Source: Micromonospora sp. WMMD980
GTDB lineage: Bacteria; Actinomycetota; Actinomycetes; Mycobacteriales; Micromonosporaceae
NCBI RefSeq assembly: GCF_029626035.1
Contig: NZ_JARUBE010000003.1
Location: forward strand, 4,960,001 to 5,024,000
DNA: 64,000 nucleotides
Reading direction: 5' to 3'
Shown here: positions 41,525 to 51,157 of the stretch, piece after piece
How the letters are laid out: every line of letters starts with the position of its first letter
How positions within the stretch are numbered: the stretch's first letter is position 1
Notes under the pieces: generated by a model
The model's input: only the letters and a program-made list of their open reading frames with translations
What the model was told of the DNA's origin: nothing
Database searches by the model: none
Program-made: the position numbers and the translations under genes

Positions 41525-42009
41525 AGCGCCTTCAGGTGGTCGAAGGGTTCGGCGCAGGAGCGGCAGCGCCACAACGCCTTGCAGGCGGTGGAGCCGAACC
41601 GGCTGACCTGCGTGGTTTCCGGGGATCCGCAGCGCGGGCAGCGGACCGCCAGGGTCAGCGGCACCACCGTGTCGTCCCCGCGCGGGGCGGGCGGGGCGAT
41701 GCCGGCGGCGGCCAGCTTGGCCCGCCCGGTGTCGGAGATCCAGTCGGTGCTCCAGGCCGGGTGGTAGACCGTGCGGACCTCGGACTCCGGATGCCCGGCA
41801 GCGGCGAGCGCCCGGCGGATGTCCGCGCGGATCACGTCCATGGCCGGGCAGCCGGTGTAGGTGGGGGTGATGGTCACGACGACCCGCCCGGTGCCCGGCT
41901 CCCGCTCGACCGCGCGCAGGATGCCCAGCTCGTCGATGGTGATGACCCGGATCTCCGGGTCCACCACCGCCGCCACCGCCGCCCTGGCGTCGGTCACCGT
42001 GGTCACCAT
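41521..42009 (-). CDS. paaD: Phenylacetate degradation protein PaaD
   Basis: 162 residues: a DUF59/MIP18-type N-terminal domain ('VVDPEIRVITIDELGILRAV', 'TPTYTGCPAMDVIRADI') and a C-terminal zinc-ribbon-like pair of Cys motifs ('CPRCGS', 'CRSC'). It probably helps Fe-S assembly of the PaaABCE complex. The start is the ATG at 42009 or the GTG at 42006, the latter giving a GTGA overlap with paaC. Confidence 0.93.
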   Translation of the reverse strand: MVTTVTDARAAVAAVVDPEIRVITIDELGILRAVEREPGTGRVVVTITPTYTGCPAMDVIRADIRRALAAAGHPESEVRTVYHPAWSTDWISDTGRAKLAAAGIAPPAPRGDDTVVPLTLAVRCPRCGSPETTQVSRFGSTACKALWRCRSCAEPFDHLKAL

Positions 42010-42728
42010 GTCGCCCCGGGGTGGGCGCGGTGCAGCACCTGCATCTCGGCCAGCAGATAGGACAGGTGCTCGGTGTGCACGCCGTCCCGGCCGCCGCCGG
42101 GCGCCCAGCCCGTCTCCGGGCGGGTCAGCGTCGCCTCGTCCAGCACCGCGCTCACGGTGGCGTCGAAGTCGGCCCGCAGGGTGGCCGGGTCGACCGGCGC
42201 CGCCGGATCCGCGACGAACAGCTCGTGGACGTACGGCCACACCTGGTCGACCGCGTCCTGGGCCCGGCGGTGCGACTCGTCGGTGCCGTCGCCGAGGCGC
42301 CTCACCCAGAGCGAGGCGTGGTCCAGGTGGTACGCCGACTCCTTGCGCGCCTTCGCGCCAATGGCGGCCAGCCGCTCGTCGGCGCAGCCCGCCAGGGCGG
42401 TGTAGAGCGGCAGTTGCCAGGCGGCCAGGAAGAAGAGCTTCGCCATGGTCACCGCGAAGTCGCCGTTGGGCAGCTCGACCAGCAGGCAGTTGCGGAACTC
42501 GCGGTCGTCGCGCAGGTAGGCCAGCGCGTCCTCGTCCCGGCCCGCGCCCTCCAGCTCACCGGCGTACGTGAGCAGGAGCCGGGCCGCGCCGAGCTGGTCG
42601 AGGGCGATGTTGGCGAGCGCGATGTCCTCCTCCATCTCCGGCGCGCGGGTGGTCCACTCGCCGAGCCGCTGCGCCACGACCAGCGCGTCGTCGCCGAGGC
42701 CGAGCGTGAAGTCGAAGACCGTGGTCAC
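42003..42728 (-). CDS. paaC: Phenylacetyl-CoA epoxidase subunit PaaC
   Basis: 241 residues, a ferritin-like structural partner of PaaA. Conserved stretches: 'LGDDALVVAQRLGEWTTRAPEMEEDIALANIALDQLGAARLLL' and 'KARKESAYHLDHASLWVRRLGDGT'. The GTG overlaps the paaB stop. Confidence 0.94.
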   Translation of the reverse strand: MTTVFDFTLGLGDDALVVAQRLGEWTTRAPEMEEDIALANIALDQLGAARLLLTYAGELEGAGRDEDALAYLRDDREFRNCLLVELPNGDFAVTMAKLFFLAAWQLPLYTALAGCADERLAAIGAKARKESAYHLDHASLWVRRLGDGTDESHRRAQDAVDQVWPYVHELFVADPAAPVDPATLRADFDATVSAVLDEATLTRPETGWAPGGGRDGVHTEHLSYLLAEMQVLHRAHPGATW

Positions 42729-43012
42729 AGGTGGGCCACCCCGTCCGGCACCTCGTAGAACGTCGGGTGGCGGTAGACCTTGTCGGCCGCCGGGTCGAAG
42801 AAGGCGTCCTTCTCGTCGGGGCTGGACGCGGTGATCGCGCTCGCCGGCACCACCCAGATGGAGACGCCCTCCTGGCGGCGGGTGTAGAGGTCGCGGGCGT
42901 TCCGCAGCGCCAGCTCGGCGTCGGGGGCGTGCAGGCTGCCCACGTGGGTGTGCGACAGGCCGCGCCGGGCCCGGACGAAGACCTCCCACAGGGGCGAGGA
43001 CTGACCAGTCAT
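42725..43012 (-). CDS. paaB: Phenylacetyl-CoA epoxidase subunit PaaB
   Basis: 95 residues when started at the ATG at 43012 ('MTGQSSPLWEVFVRARRGLSHTHVGSLHAPDAELALRNARDLYTRR'), the normal size. The frame remains open upstream through three identical 19-codon repeats to an ATG (43183) that overlaps the paaA stop, so a 152-residue product with a repetitive N-terminus is also possible. PaaB stabilises and bridges the oxygenase complex. Confidence 0.93.
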   Translation of the reverse strand: MTGQSSPLWEVFVRARRGLSHTHVGSLHAPDAELALRNARDLYTRRQEGVSIWVVPASAITASSPDEKDAFFDPAADKVYRHPTFYEVPDGVAHL

Positions 43013-43183
43013 GCCGGGCCGACCGGGCATGCCCTCACGGCCCTCGCTCCGCTCGGTGCGTTCGCTCATGCCGGGCCGACCGGGCATGCCCTCACGGCCC
43101 TCGCTCCGCTCGGTGCGTTCGCTCATGCCGGGCCGACCGGGCATGCCCTCACGGCCCTCGCTCCGCTCGGTGCGTTCGCTCAT
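43013..43183 (-). repeat. Three tandem 57-bp repeats between paaA and paaB
   Basis: Three head-to-tail 57-bp units, apparently identical. Each encodes [19 protein letters not shown] in the paaB frame. The first ATG overlaps the paaA stop (ATGA) and the array runs straight into the paaB ATG, so translation can continue from paaA into paaB. The TGAGCG beginning is shared with the bridging elements in the nuo and btu operons. Confidence 0.93.
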
Positions 43184-44247
43184 GCGGCCACCGCTTCCTT
43201 CCGCTCCGACCGCTTGGCGGCATAGGCCGCGGCGGCCTCCCGTACCCACGCGCCGTCGGTGTGGGCCCGCTGCCGGTGCGCCATCCGCTCCCGGTTGCAC
43301 GGCCCGTTGCCCTTGATCACTCGCATCAGCTCGGCGTAGTCGGGCTGGGTGTAGTCGTACCCCTGGCGTTCGTCGTTCCAGCGCAGGTCCGGGTCGGGGA
43401 TGGTCAGGCGGAGCACCTCCGCCTGGCCGACGCACATGTCGACGAAACGCTGGCGCAGCTCGTCGTTGGAGAACCGCTTGATCTTCCAGGCCATGGACTG
43501 GGCGCTGTGCGTGGAGTCGCCGTCCGGCGGGCCGAACATGGCCAGCGACGGATACCACCAGCGGTCGACCGCGTCCTGGGCCATCGCCTTCTGGGCCTCG
43601 GTGCCGTGGGCCAGCGTGTGCAGGATCTCGTAGCCCTGGCGCTGGTGGAACGACTCCTCCTTGCAGACCCGGATCATGGCCCGGGCGTACGGGCCGTAGG
43701 AGCAGCGGCACAGCGGCACCTGGTTGACGATCGCCGCGCCGTCCACCAGCCAGCCGATCGCGCCGACGTCGGCCCAGGTCAGCGTCGGGTAATTGAAGAT
43801 CGAACTGTACTTCTGCCGGCCGTCGAGCAGCAGGTCCACCAGCTCGTCCCGGCTGATGCCGAGCGTCTCGGCCGCCGCGTAGAGATAGAGCCCGTGGCCG
43901 GCCTCGTCCTGCACCTTGGCCAGCAGGATGGCCTTGCGCTTGAGCGACGGCGCCCGGCTGATCCAATTCCCCTCCGGCTGCATGCCGATGATCTCGGAGT
44001 GCGCGTGCTGGGCGATCTGCCGGATCAGCGTCCTGCGGTACGCCTCGGGCATCCAGTCCCGGGGTTCGATCTTCTGGTCGGCGTCGATCACGTCGGTGAA
44101 GTAGGCCTCGACGTCCTCGTCCGGCGCGGGGGCGCCGCGACGGGCCCGCGCCGCCGCCTCGCGCAGCGCCGCCTCCGCGGCTTCCACCTCGCCGAGCAGG
44201 CCGCCGTCCGAGGCGTCCTCGGGTGGGGCGAAGTCATTGCCATACAT
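43180..44247 (-). CDS. paaA: Phenylacetyl-CoA epoxidase catalytic subunit PaaA
   Basis: 355 residues; a ferritin-like di-iron oxygenase that makes the ring-1,2-epoxide of phenylacetyl-CoA. Iron ligands fit the two E...ExxH sets in '[20 protein letters not shown]' and '[15 protein letters not shown]'. It is first in the paaABCDE operon; no PaaR regulator, CoA ligase or later paa genes are in the window. The ATG at 44247 follows TAACACT by 6 nt with no Shine-Dalgarno, so the transcript may be leaderless. Confidence 0.95.
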   Translation of the reverse strand: MYGNDFAPPEDASDGGLLGEVEAAEAALREAAARARRGAPAPDEDVEAYFTDVIDADQKIEPRDWMPEAYRRTLIRQIAQHAHSEIIGMQPEGNWISRAPSLKRKAILLAKVQDEAGHGLYLYAAAETLGISRDELVDLLLDGRQKYSSIFNYPTLTWADVGAIGWLVDGAAIVNQVPLCRCSYGPYARAMIRVCKEESFHQRQGYEILHTLAHGTEAQKAMAQDAVDRWWYPSLAMFGPPDGDSTHSAQSMAWKIKRFSNDELRQRFVDMCVGQAEVLRLTIPDPDLRWNDERQGYDYTQPDYAELMRVIKGNGPCNRERMAHRQRAHTDGAWVREAAAAYAAKRSERKEAVAA

Positions 44248-44274
44248 GAAGCCAGTGTTACAGCTCGCGCCGAA

Positions 44275-44292
44275 TGACACCAGAGGGTGTCA
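44275..44292. promoter_or_regulatory. Inverted repeat upstream of paaA
   Basis: TGACACC and GGTGTCA form a perfect 7-bp palindrome with a 4-nt spacer, about 28 nt upstream of the paaA start codon. It lies where a repressor or activator of the operon would bind; a PaaR-like TetR regulator is one candidate. Confidence 0.5.
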
Positions 44293-44618
44293 CAGGATTC
44301 CGGCAGCACCTTCGGTGACCGGATCAGCGCTCGCCGTGGTCACCGCTGACCTGGGCAAATGGCTGTGACATCGACCACTTGGCAAAGATGAAACCCCCCA
44401 AGGGCGGCATAGCGTCTCAATGTCCCGCCCACCTGGCGAGTCGCCGGGTGTCGGGATCTGGCGGTTGGCCGGTCCGGAAGTAGACTTCCCCCGGCACACC
44501 GATCGGCTGCCGTTGATCGCCACCGCTCAGGCCACCGTCCCCCGGCCTTGTGACGATCGGGCCGAAGACATGCGCAAGCGCCGGTCCCCCCGGCCAGACA
44601 TCTGGAGTTCACCCACTC
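44293..44618. other. Intergenic region between paaA and the serine hydrolase pair
   Basis: No gene is supported. On the plus strand TAGACT (within the palindromic GGAAGTAGACTTCC near 44475) is a possible -10 box for the hydrolase pair, leaving a leader of about 130 nt. No recognised riboswitch was found in the leader. Confidence 0.4.
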
Positions 44619-45611
44619 ATGCGACCTCGCGTGACCATGGTGCTCGCCGTCGTGGCGGTCCTCGTCGGCGGCGGCATGCTGGTGCCCGCCGCGTACGCGA
44701 AGCTCTCCGGCGGAGACGGCCTGAGCAGCCTCGGCGGCGTCGGTGCCGGCGCCGAGCAGGTGCCGGCGCCCACCCCCACCGCGCCGCCACCCCCGACGCT
44801 GGCCGACGCCCCGGTCTCGGTGAACTTCAAGGGCCAGTTCTTCTCCTGGGCGCTGATGGACCGGAAGACCGGCGCCGTCACCGGCGCGAAGAACATGAGC
44901 CAGACCAGCTCGACCGAGTCGATGCTCAAGACCTGGATCGTCTCCGACTACCTGCGCCAGCTCGGCGACAAGGAGCCGACCGCCGACCTGAAGAAGGCGG
45001 CGAGCGTCGCCATCCGGGACAGCGACGACGACGGGGCGAACCGGGTCTACCGGGCGGCCGGCGGGTCCTACAAGCCGCAGCCCGGCAACAAGCTGAACCC
45101 CGTGCTCCAGCGGGCCGTCAAGATCTGCGGCCTGACCGACACGAAGGCGGGCACGGTGCCCGCGTACCTGGGTTGGTGGAGCTTCACCCAGATGTCCCCC
45201 CGGGACGCGGTCCGGCTCGGCGACTGCATCGCCGACGGCAGGGCCGCCGGGCCGAAGTGGACGAAGTGGGTCCTCGACGAGATGGCCCACGTCCGGGGCA
45301 GCGTCAAGAGTCAGCAGGCGAAGTCCGGCGGCGGCAAGTGGGGCATCGTCGACGGCCTGCCCGCCTCGATCAAGTCCCAGGGCCCGGTGAGCATCAAGAA
45401 CGGCTGGACCCAGCTCGTGTACGACGGCAACTGGCACGTCAACTGCCTCGCCGTCACCGACAAGTGGAGCCTCGCGGTGATGATGCGCTACCCCGGCGGC
45501 GCCGGCCTGTCCTACGGGTCGAAGGTGTGCGCGAGCGTCGCCACGCAGCTCGTCACCCCGCAGCCCGGGGCCGCCCTCAAGGTGCCGCAGCAGCCGGTCG
45601 GGAAGCTCTGA
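44619..45611 (+). CDS. Class A beta-lactamase-like serine hydrolase, copy 1
   Basis: 330 residues: an N-terminal signal or anchor segment (1-27), a Pro/Thr-rich spacer to about 63, then a penicillin-binding-like domain. The SxxK nucleophile motif is Ser101-Met-Leu-Lys104; a 'RDSDDDGAN' stretch stands where class A enzymes have SDN, and 'SIKNGW' occupies the KTG/KSG position. It may be a cell-wall-active hydrolase or an inactive relative rather than a lactamase. The ATG at 44619 starts a recognisable hydrophobic leader. Its stop overlaps the start of a paralogue (TGATG). Confidence 0.82.
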   Translation: MRPRVTMVLAVVAVLVGGGMLVPAAYAKLSGGDGLSSLGGVGAGAEQVPAPTPTAPPPPTLADAPVSVNFKGQFFSWALMDRKTGAVTGAKNMSQTSSTESMLKTWIVSDYLRQLGDKEPTADLKKAASVAIRDSDDDGANRVYRAAGGSYKPQPGNKLNPVLQRAVKICGLTDTKAGTVPAYLGWWSFTQMSPRDAVRLGDCIADGRAAGPKWTKWVLDEMAHVRGSVKSQQAKSGGGKWGIVDGLPASIKSQGPVSIKNGWTQLVYDGNWHVNCLAVTDKWSLAVMMRYPGGAGLSYGSKVCASVATQLVTPQPGAALKVPQQPVGKL

Positions 45612-46546
45612 TGGCCGGCGCCCGGCGCCGGCCCGGGAGTCATCACCGCCCGTTGGCGTTCACCGCGGTCGCCGTGGCCCTGGTCGGCCTGCTGGTCCTC
45701 ACGCTGCGGCTGGTCCCCGGGTCGCCGCTGGAGCAGACCGCCGGGTCGCACCCCGACCCGGCCGGTGAACGCTCCACGGCCAAGCCAACCGACCGCGACA
45801 GCCGGCCCGCGCCGGCGCCGGCGCGGTCACTGGAGCCGCTGCCGTTCCAGGCCCAGGATCTCGACGACCTCGACATCGAGGGCTGGTACGCCTGGTCCGT
45901 GCTGGACAAGCGCACCGGGAAGATCATCGGCTCGAAGAACATGGGCGAGACCAGCACCACCGCATCCCTGATCAAGTCCTGGGTGGTCGCCGACTACCTG
46001 CGGCGCAGCGCCGAGGACGGCAGGACCCCGAGCGACGCGAAACTCGCCGACGCCACCCGGATCATCCGCGACAGCGACAACACCCGCGCCCAGGAGTTCT
46101 ACGAGAGCGTGGGCAGCGCGGCCTCGATCAAGCGGCTGATCTCGATCTGCAAGCTGACCGACAGCAAGGTCGCCGCCGACGGCGGCTGGAGCCGTACGCT
46201 GCTGTCCCCCCGCGACACCGCGCGGCTCGGCCTCTGCATCGACGACGGGCGGGCGGCCGGGCCGAAGTGGACGAAGTGGCTGCTCAACGAGATGCGGCTG
46301 GTGCGCGGCGACGGCGACTTCGGCATCCGCAAGGCCTTCCCGGCCGCCGAGCAGAAGAAGATCGCCATCAAGAACGGCTGGATCGACCGGCAGAAGGAGA
46401 AGGAATACCACGTCAACTGCCTGGCGATCGGCGACACCTGGACGATGGGCGTGATGGTCAAGAGCCCGTTCAGCGTCGGCGGCTGGGACTACGGGATGAA
46501 GGCCTGCGAGCAGATCACCGAGGCGCTGCTGCGCCCGGCGAACTGA
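45611..46546 (+). CDS. Class A beta-lactamase-like serine hydrolase, copy 2
   Basis: 311 residues, paralogous to the gene before it ('GRAAGPKWTKWLLNEM' and 'IAIKNGW' closely match). An N-terminal membrane segment (about 14-34) and a Pro-rich spacer precede the catalytic domain: SxxK at Ser119-Leu-Ile-Lys122, SDN in 'RDSDNTRAQ', KNG in place of KTG. Because SDN is intact here but altered in copy 1, the two may differ in activity. The start overlaps the preceding stop by one base, so they are co-translated. Confidence 0.82.
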   Translation: MAGARRRPGSHHRPLAFTAVAVALVGLLVLTLRLVPGSPLEQTAGSHPDPAGERSTAKPTDRDSRPAPAPARSLEPLPFQAQDLDDLDIEGWYAWSVLDKRTGKIIGSKNMGETSTTASLIKSWVVADYLRRSAEDGRTPSDAKLADATRIIRDSDNTRAQEFYESVGSAASIKRLISICKLTDSKVAADGGWSRTLLSPRDTARLGLCIDDGRAAGPKWTKWLLNEMRLVRGDGDFGIRKAFPAAEQKKIAIKNGWIDRQKEKEYHVNCLAIGDTWTMGVMVKSPFSVGGWDYGMKACEQITEALLRPAN

Positions 46547-46560
46547 GCCGCGGCCCGCGC

Positions 46561-48765
<2,205 letters not shown>

Positions 48766-48785
<20 letters not shown>

Positions 48786-48815
48786 ATTTCGAAAATAATC
48801 CTTCACACCTGGTGC
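48766..48815 (-). promoter_or_regulatory. 50-bp imperfect palindrome over the MFS start codon
   Basis: Two 25-nt arms (GCACCAG...GTGAAGGA and its mirror) match except at about five positions and meet at a central TTTCGAAA. The repeat covers the MFS start codon and the gap to the ArsR gene, an ideal place for the adjacent repressor to block expression. Confidence 0.75.
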
Positions 48816-48827
48816 GCGCAACCCACG

Positions 48828-49409
48828 TCAGTCAATGGGCATCGCCCGGTACTGCACCGCCACCTTGCGCGCCCCCGCCGGCGGATCGGTCCGCACCCGC
48901 TGCCGGTACGGCGACGTCAACGCCCGGACCGCCTCGTTCAGCTCGGCCAACTCCTCGGCCGTCAACAGCAGCACGCTGTCGCTGAACCAGGTCGACTCGT
49001 ACCACTCCCGGGGCTCGTCCGGGGCCCGACGCATCCAGTCCCGGACCCGCTGCGCGTCCCGCACCAGATGCGCCTCCACCAGGGCCGCCTCCGCGGCGTG
49101 CGTCTCCGGATCGGCGTCCGGCCCCGCCTCGACGGAGTACGACGCGTTCACCGCCTGCCACACCCGCTCCCGCGCGTCACCCCGCCCGGCCGCCTCCCGC
49201 ACCAGACCGAACTTCGCCAACTCCCGCAGGTGGTAGCTGGTGGCGCTCGGCGAGAGGCCGGCGATCTCGGCGCACTCGGTGGCGGTCGCGCCCCCCTCCC
49301 CGGCGCCAAGATGTTCCATGATCGCCATGCGGGCGGGATGGGCGAGCGCCCGCATCACCTGCGGGTCGCTGATCGTCACCCGGTGCCTCTCGGAACGCTC
49401 CTCGGTCAT
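48828..49409 (-). CDS. ArsR/HTH_20-type transcriptional regulator
   Basis: 193 residues. A winged helix-turn-helix occupies residues 12-80 ('DPQVMRALAHPARMAIMEHL', 'TATECAEIAGLSPSATSYHLRELAKFGLVREA'), and the C-terminal half is helical ('AAEALVEAHLVRDAQRVRDWMRR', 'LTAEELAELNEAVRAL') as in the larger ArsR relatives paired with MFS exporters. No metal-binding Cys pair is present, so a small organic ligand or effector protein is more likely than arsenic. It should bind the 50-bp palindrome before the MFS gene. Confidence 0.88.
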   Translation of the reverse strand: MTEERSERHRVTISDPQVMRALAHPARMAIMEHLGAGEGGATATECAEIAGLSPSATSYHLRELAKFGLVREAAGRGDARERVWQAVNASYSVEAGPDADPETHAAEAALVEAHLVRDAQRVRDWMRRAPDEPREWYESTWFSDSVLLLTAEELAELNEAVRALTSPYRQRVRTDPPAGARKVAVQYRAMPID

Positions 49410-49477
49410 GCCTCCATGATTGCCGCCCGGACCTCCCCGGCGGGACGGGCCCCACCGGCGGGCGAGGTCGCGGCGAC

Positions 49478-49553
49478 GGCCGAACGGGTTGTCGACGGGG
49501 GCGAAGCTCCGTGCCGACCGCCACGTTCGGCGGGACCGACCACCCGTTCGGCC
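49478..49553. repeat. Long-range inverted repeat between arsR and the secreted-protein gene
   Basis: Two perfect 12-nt arms (49478-49489, GGCCGAACGGGT; 49542-49553, its complement) are separated by 52 nt, in the divergent promoter region. Confidence 0.6.
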
Positions 49554-49642
49554 GCGCCAACGGCACGCGCCGGTTCACGGGGCATCGTGATGCGCGGGCC
49601 GAGCCCAGAATCTGCGCGACTGCATCCATGGGGGAGGAACCT

Positions 49643-50947
49643 GTGGGGCGTTTCCGGATGGCACTTGTCGCGGCGATCGCGGCGATGGTCGGCGCGACCG
49701 GGCTCTCGGCGCCGGCCTCGGCCGCCGATCCACCCGTCGTCAACTGGGCCAACAGCATCGACAACGACCTGGGCCGCCTGCGGGTCTCGGTGACGTCCGA
49801 CAGTGGCGTCGCCTCGATCCGCGCCCGCATCGTGTCCTACGCGACGCAGCAGGAGGTCGCGAACACCGACGGCTTCGAGATCGAGTCGAACGACGGGGCC
49901 ACCAGCACCTGGTTCACCACCGACCGGTTCCAGCTGGCCCAACTGGGCGGCTACCGGGTCGACATCGAGGTCACCGACAACGACGGCCAGCGCGCGTCGC
50001 GGCCCGATGCCGGCAGTCTGGCCTACTTCGTGGCCACGTCGTTCGACCGCGTCGTCGCCAAGCCGGCGACCCTGACCTACGCCCGGCGCGAGGTCACGCT
50101 CAGCGGGCGCCTGCTCGGCCGCTGGCCCGGCGACGGCCACATCGAGCCGCTGGCCGGCTTCCCGGTCAACCTCTCGTCGTATCCCGGCGACTTCGGCGCG
50201 GCCACCACGCTTGCCGACGGCACGTTCTCGGGGCCGCTGCACCTCGACGCCGCCGGGTCCGTCTACGCCTACTACTCCTACGACAACGACCACCTCGGCT
50301 ACCTGAGCGGCAACTCCGCCGAGCTGCCGGTCGGCATCTCCCCGGCCTCCGCCCGGGCCACCGTCACGGCGAGCCGGGCCAAGATCAAGGCCGGCGAGAC
50401 GGTCACCCTGACCGGCCAGCTCACCTGGCGTGCGCCGGACGGCTGGCGGCCCTTCGCCAACAAGCAGTTCGGCGTGCTGTTCTGCTACGACGAGTCGACG
50501 TGCCCCTGGTCGGACTACCCGACGACCGACGCCGAAGGCCGCTACCAGATCGAGGTCGCGCCCTACCAGACCGGCTTCTACCGGGTCAGTGTGAGTTCGG
50601 AGGATCCGTTCATCGCCTCGCCGAGCGCGCAGACCGGAACCATCACGGTGCTCCAGCCGGTCTCGTTCTCGTCGTTCTCCGCCGCCCGCACCGCCGACGG
50701 CACCGGCGTCTCGGTCAGCGGGCGTATGGAGTTCAGCCCGTTCTCGCCCCAGACGGCGATGGTCGACATCCAGTACTCGCCCGACGGCAAGGCACCCTGG
50801 ACGACGGTCCGCGTGGTCGAGACGGACTGGAGCTACGAGTTCGACGCCACCATCCCGTCGACGCAGTCCGGATTCTGGCGGGCGCGCTTCGCCAGCCAGC
50901 CCGACTTCTACCAGACCGCGGTGAGCACCAAGGTCAAGGTGATCTGA
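49643..50947 (+). CDS. Secreted beta-sandwich-rich protein of unknown function
   Basis: 434 residues with a signal peptide ('RFRMALVAAIAAMVGATGLSAPASAA'). The remainder looks like successive Ig-like/bacterial adhesion-type beta domains: 'VVAKPATLTYARREVTLSGRLLGR', 'ARATVTASRAKIKAGETVTLTGQLTWR' and 'TADGTGVSVSGRMEFSP' mark starts of comparable strands. No catalytic motif is visible. The GTG at 49643 has GGAGG 5 nt upstream; an ATG five codons earlier lacks one. A strong terminator follows. Confidence 0.8.
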   Translation: MGRFRMALVAAIAAMVGATGLSAPASAADPPVVNWANSIDNDLGRLRVSVTSDSGVASIRARIVSYATQQEVANTDGFEIESNDGATSTWFTTDRFQLAQLGGYRVDIEVTDNDGQRASRPDAGSLAYFVATSFDRVVAKPATLTYARREVTLSGRLLGRWPGDGHIEPLAGFPVNLSSYPGDFGAATTLADGTFSGPLHLDAAGSVYAYYSYDNDHLGYLSGNSAELPVGISPASARATVTASRAKIKAGETVTLTGQLTWRAPDGWRPFANKQFGVLFCYDESTCPWSDYPTTDAEGRYQIEVAPYQTGFYRVSVSSEDPFIASPSAQTGTITVLQPVSFSSFSAARTADGTGVSVSGRMEFSPFSPQTAMVDIQYSPDGKAPWTTVRVVETDWSYEFDATIPSTQSGFWRARFASQPDFYQTAVSTKVKVI

Positions 50948-50960
50948 CCAGCTTGTCAGC

Positions 50961-50998
50961 CGGGTACCGGGAGCGTCGTCACAGGCTCCCGGTACCCG
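50961..50998 (+). terminator. Terminator after the secreted-protein gene
   Basis: A perfect 14-bp stem (50961-50974 with 50985-50998) with a 10-nt loop, 14 nt after the stop codon. Confidence 0.78.
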
Positions 50999-51036
50999 CC
51001 TGCCGTAAATGAGGTGGACCGGCCCGCACCGGCGGG

Positions 51037-51157
51037 TAAAGTGGTGGGCCGCTTGACGGCCGAGGTGAGACAGGCACCGCAGCGGACGTCCCGACGCGCC
51101 GGGTTGCCCCCGGATACGCGAGCGAGCAGCAGCTGAGATTCCCTGAAGGAAATCCAC
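51037..51157 (+). promoter_or_regulatory. Promoter and long leader of helR
   Basis: TAAAGT (51037-51042) is a good -10 box, giving an untranslated leader of roughly 110 nt. Just after it, GGCCG-CTTGA-CGGCC (51047-51061) is an inverted repeat. GAAGGAAA lies before the GTG. The length suggests regulation in the leader. I could not match the published 19-bp rifamycin-associated element confidently. Confidence 0.5.

Noticed and set aside
43013..43183. CRISPR-like direct repeats
   Set aside because: The units are adjacent without spacers and readable in the paaB frame; no cas genes are present.
44293..44618. Riboswitch (for example cyclic-di-AMP type) in the leader of the serine hydrolase pair
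   Set aside because: No conserved core of a known class could be aligned by eye.
51000..51157. Rifamycin-associated element upstream of helR
   Set aside because: The inverted repeat present (GGCCG-CTTGA-CGGCC) does not match the published 19-bp element well enough to claim it.
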